Assembly: GCA_001823155.1 (NCBI GenBank)
Contig: MHTR01000013.1
Span: 1 to 35,746, forward strand
Source: Candidatus Wildermuthbacteria bacterium RIFCSPHIGHO2_01_FULL_48_25
GTDB taxonomy: Bacteria; Patescibacteriota; Minisyncoccia; Minisyncoccales; UBA10102
DNA length: 35,746 bases
Reading direction: 5' to 3'
Shown here in pieces: positions 32,926 to 35,746 of this stretch. The notes beneath the pieces were generated by a model. That model did no database searches. It was not told where the DNA came from and was given only the letters and a program-made list of their open reading frames with translations. Made by a program: the position numbers and the translations under genes. Positions within the stretch are counted from its first letter, which is position 1. Each line of letters opens with the position of its first letter.

Positions 32926-34617
32926 CTACATACGCTCCAGGGTTTCGATGCCCAAGAGATGCAGGCTGTTTTGGAGGAGTTGGGCGACGGATGAGGTGAG
33001 GGTGAGACGGAATTGTTTCTGTTCTTCTGTTTCTGCCTGGAGCACCGGAAGCTTGTTGTAAAAAGCGTTATATTTCTGCGCGAGCTCCACGGCAAACTGC
33101 GCAACAAGGTTTGGTGAAAAAAGCTTTGCCGCTTCTGCCACAATCTCTGGAAACCTATACATATACCTCAAAACATCCATCTCCTCCTTTTCAAACTTGG
33201 CCGGGCCAAGGTGTGAATAACTTGGCCGGGCCAAGTTTGACTTGCGGAGGATGCTTTTGGCCCGGGCGTAGGTGTATTGCAAATATGGCGCCGAGTTCCC
33301 TTTGAGGTTCAGCATCTTATCCCAGTCGAACACGATATCGCCGCTAGGGTTTTGTAGTAAGTCGTTAAACTTCACGGCCCCAATTCCCACTGCTTTTGCC
33401 ACTGTTTCCTTTTCTTCTGTGGGCAATCCCCGTGCTGTTTCTGATTGCTCAATAATCTCTCTCGCTCGGTTAATCGCGTCTTCCAGCACTTCTTCCAAAT
33501 GGACGGTCTGGCCTTTTCTGGTTGAGAACTTGCCTTCTTTGGTACGGTACAATCCATGCGCAACATGATGAAATCTTTCTCGCTTTGCCCACCCCAGCAG
33601 CTCCGCGGTCCAGAATAACTGCTTGAGGTACAAAGACTGCTCCGCGCCCACCTCGTAGAGAATAAGGTTGGGTTTCCACTTTTTTAAGCGGTACTGTATG
33701 GTTGCCAAGTCCCGGGTAAAATAATTGGTCGCTTCGTCGGACTTTAGAAGAATCGCGGGGGGAAGTTCCTCGTTCGGGAACTCAACGATCCAAGCTCCTC
33801 TGCTTTTCTTTGCCAACCCCTTTTTCTTCACCTCTTCGACAACGTTTTTCAGTATGGGTTCATAGAAACTTTCGCCCAGTGTATTATCTATTTTCACCTC
33901 CAAAAGTTTGTATATGTGTTCAAATTCCTTAAGGCTCGTATCTCTTGCCTTCTTCCAAATCTGGCGGGCTTCTGTATCTCCGTCTTCTAACTTCTTAAAC
34001 CACGCTCTTGCGCCTTCCTCCATGGTTTCGTCGTGCTCTGCTTCCTGGTGAAAGCGCACATAGAGTTCCTCAAGTTGTTGTATGGATAAATCTCCTTTTT
34101 CCAACCCTTCTTTTTTTATTTGATACAGCAACTTGCCAAACTGCGTTCCCCAATCTCCTATGTGGTTATCTCCAATGGTCTTGTATCCCAGAAACGCGTG
34201 AAGATTATATAAAACCTGGCCAATAATGGTGGATCTTAAATGTCCAACGCCAAAGGGCTTTGCGATGTTTGGACCGGAGTAGTCAATAACAACGGTTCCC
34301 TTCATTTTTCTTCGCCCGTATTTTTCCTTCTCCCTTAGAATGCTCGTGAGTTCATTGAAAAGGCACTCTCTACTCAGAAAGAAGTTGATGAACCCGGGGC
34401 CGGCTATCTCGACGCGATCGAAGAGTTTTGACTTTTCGCTTCTGATCTTCGACACAAGTTCTTCAGCGATCGCTCTCGGGTTTTTATCCAATTTCGTTGC
34501 CAATACCAAAGCAACGCTGGTTGAGTAATCACCATGTTCAGGATTTGCGGGATGCTCAAGCACCGCGCGTTCTCCTATCGCCTTTTCAATGGTTTTTTTC
34601 AGTTCTTCCTGTATCAT
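32926..34617 (-). CDS. argS: Arginyl-tRNA synthetase
   Basis: VVIDYSGPNIAKPFGVGHLRSTIIGQVLYNLHAFLGYKTIGDNHIGDWGTQFGKL; C-terminal LLGIETLERM. Confidence 0.97.
   Translation of the reverse strand: MIQEELKKTIEKAIGERAVLEHPANPEHGDYSTSVALVLATKLDKNPRAIAEELVSKIRSEKSKLFDRVEIAGPGFINFFLSRECLFNELTSILREKEKYGRRKMKGTVVIDYSGPNIAKPFGVGHLRSTIIGQVLYNLHAFLGYKTIGDNHIGDWGTQFGKLLYQIKKEGLEKGDLSIQQLEELYVRFHQEAEHDETMEEGARAWFKKLEDGDTEARQIWKKARDTSLKEFEHIYKLLEVKIDNTLGESFYEPILKNVVEEVKKKGLAKKSRGAWIVEFPNEELPPAILLKSDEATNYFTRDLATIQYRLKKWKPNLILYEVGAEQSLYLKQLFWTAELLGWAKRERFHHVAHGLYRTKEGKFSTRKGQTVHLEEVLEDAINRAREIIEQSETARGLPTEEKETVAKAVGIGAVKFNDLLQNPSGDIVFDWDKMLNLKGNSAPYLQYTYARAKSILRKSNLARPSYSHLGPAKFEKEEMDVLRYMYRFPEIVAEAAKLFSPNLVAQFAVELAQKYNAFYNKLPVLQAETEEQKQFRLTLTSSVAQLLQNSLHLLGIETLERM
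33194..33237. repeat. Two tandem 19-nt palindromes inside argS
   Basis: AACTTGGCCGGGCCAAGGT (33194-33212) and AACTTGGCCGGGCCAAGTT (33219-33237). Confidence 0.93.
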
Positions 34618-34657
34618 AGTTCTTCTATGCTATCGTATTTTAGCTTAGAATAAAAAC

Positions 34658-35104
34658 ATGGCGGTATTTGGGGAAAACCGAAAGGCGCGCTTTGACTTTG
34701 AGATCCTGGAAAAGTTCCAGGGCGGCTTGGTATTGCAAGGCTCTGAAGTAAAAAGCATACGCCTAGGCAGAATACAGCTCGCCGGCTCCTTTGTGGGGCT
34801 CAAAAAAGGAGAGCTGTGGCTTATTGGAAGCACCATTCCTCCTTATCAGCCCAACAACACCCCTTCGTTCTACAACCAGAAGCGCGACCGCAAGCTACTG
34901 GTACAAAAGCGCGAATTGGCTACCTTGATAGGAAAGATAAAGGAGCGGGGGTTGACGCTCGTGCCCTTATCGGTGTATAGTACTGCTGCTGGAAGAATGA
35001 AGCTGGAATTCGCAGTGGGACGCTCTAAGAAAAAGTGGGATAAGCGGGAAATGCTCAAAAAACGGGAAACTGACCGCGAGATACAGAGAGTTATGCGGGG
35101 GTGA
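34658..35104 (+). CDS. smpB: SsrA-binding protein
   Basis: NRKARFDFEILEKFQGGLVLQGSEVKSIRLGR, RKLLVQKREL, GLTLVPLSVY, KLEFAVGRSKKKWDKRE. Confidence 0.93.
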   Translation: MAVFGENRKARFDFEILEKFQGGLVLQGSEVKSIRLGRIQLAGSFVGLKKGELWLIGSTIPPYQPNNTPSFYNQKRDRKLLVQKRELATLIGKIKERGLTLVPLSVYSTAAGRMKLEFAVGRSKKKWDKREMLKKRETDREIQRVMRG

Positions 35105-35452
35105 ACGTTTTGACAGGACCGTGAAGGAACCATAGGCAAGCCGAGCTTCTCGGACGCTCGCAAAACAACCGAGGGCACCAAAAATGCCAACATATTCGCC
35201 CCTCAGCGGGCACCTGCTTACGCATAAAAGCGTTTAAGCCATCTGACTCAGGCAACTCTCGATAGCTGAGCCGGGTGTCAAACAATCGAGAATCGGGACA
35301 GTTTCTGAAAAAACCCAGGGAGCTGTCCGTCAAGAAAGGGTTTAAGAGAGAAGGTTTTGCCCAGTTTACACTTCTCTCACTACCAACTGGGATACGCTTG
35401 TAGAATATGTTTCTGGACTTTTCTGGACGGGAGTTCAATCTCCCCACCTCCA
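35097..35452 (+). ncRNA. ssrA: Transfer-messenger RNA
   Basis: GGGGGUG (35097-35103) pairs with CACCUCC (35445-35451); T-arm GGGAG-UUCAAU-CUCCC; tag ORF GCC AAC ATA TTC GCC CCT CAG CGG GCA CCT GCT TAC GCA TAA (35186-35227) = ANIFAPQRAPAYA with the stop in a hairpin loop; directly follows smpB. Confidence 0.92.
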
Positions 35453-35481
35453 CACTTCGCTTCGCTCAGTGCCTTCGGCAC

Positions 35482-35746
35482 ATAAATTTAAACAATCTGA
35501 ATAAGACGCTGGTAAACAATCAAATACGGTCTCCCGAGGTACGCCTCATTGACGAGACGGGGAAACAGGTGGGAGTCATAAAACTCGAAGCCGCGCTTTC
35601 TCTTGCGAAAGAAAAGGGGCTCGACCTCATCCAGGTGACAGAACGGGTTGAACCTCCGGTGTGCAAACTGGCAGAGTACGGAAAGTACCTCTACCAGCTT
35701 GGCAAAAAAGAACGGAAAGAAGGGAAGCAAAAAGGGGGTGACCTAA
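35482..35746 (+). CDS. infC: Translation initiation factor IF-3, N-terminal part, cut by window edge
   Basis: Plus-strand translation NNLNKTLVNNQIRSPEVRLIDETGKQVGVIKLEAALSLAKEKGLDLIQVTERVEPPVCKLAEYGKYLYQLGKKERKEGKQKGGDL. Start codon uncertain (ATA 35482 or ATG 35407 inside ssrA). Confidence 0.88.
   Translation, partial: MNLNNLNKTLVNNQIRSPEVRLIDETGKQVGVIKLEAALSLAKEKGLDLIQVTERVEPPVCKLAEYGKYLYQLGKKERKEGKQKGGDL

Noticed and set aside
33194-33237. Tandem repeat as a CRISPR fragment
   Set aside because: Only two 19-nt copies, a 6-nt interval, and in frame within argS.

Overview
The window looks like a Patescibacteria/CPR-type bacterial chromosome segment (inferred from gene style; no taxonomic search was possible). 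Most genes are on the minus strand. Housekeeping genes are dense: tsaC (cut by the left edge), yvcK-like, glmS, leuS, mutY, tatD, metG, rsmI, glyS, recO, ileS, argS, smpB, ssrA (tmRNA) and the start of infC (cut by the right edge). Interspersed are orphan genes that look like self-contained transcription units with consensus-like promoters and their own hairpin terminators: hypotheticals at 3638-4186, 5372-5884, 13252-13455, 16408-17730, 25194-25817, 25985-26584 and 32244-32675, plus a lone DAHP synthase at 13833-14909. The most interesting signals are: (1) predicted ribosome-mediated attenuators in front of three orphan genes, including an unlisted 23-codon minus-strand ORF MNTRNFFYFFFTSPSGEQGSCSC upstream of the DAHP synthase; (2) a family of exactly 19-nt palindromes with compensatory arm changes, found between genes, at a shared stop-codon junction, next to promoters, and twice in tandem inside argS, some separated by a TTATYCACA (DnaA-box-like) spacer; (3) a Nudix domain inserted in LeuRS; (4) a LAGLIDADG-type protein with four tandem HTH-like modules; (5) a MutY lacking all FeS-cluster cysteines; (6) a tmRNA overlapping the smpB stop codon and an infC without a standard start codon at the expected site; (7) two orphan genes sharing a promoter/leader and an N-terminal motif. 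No CRISPR array, rRNA or tRNA was recognised.
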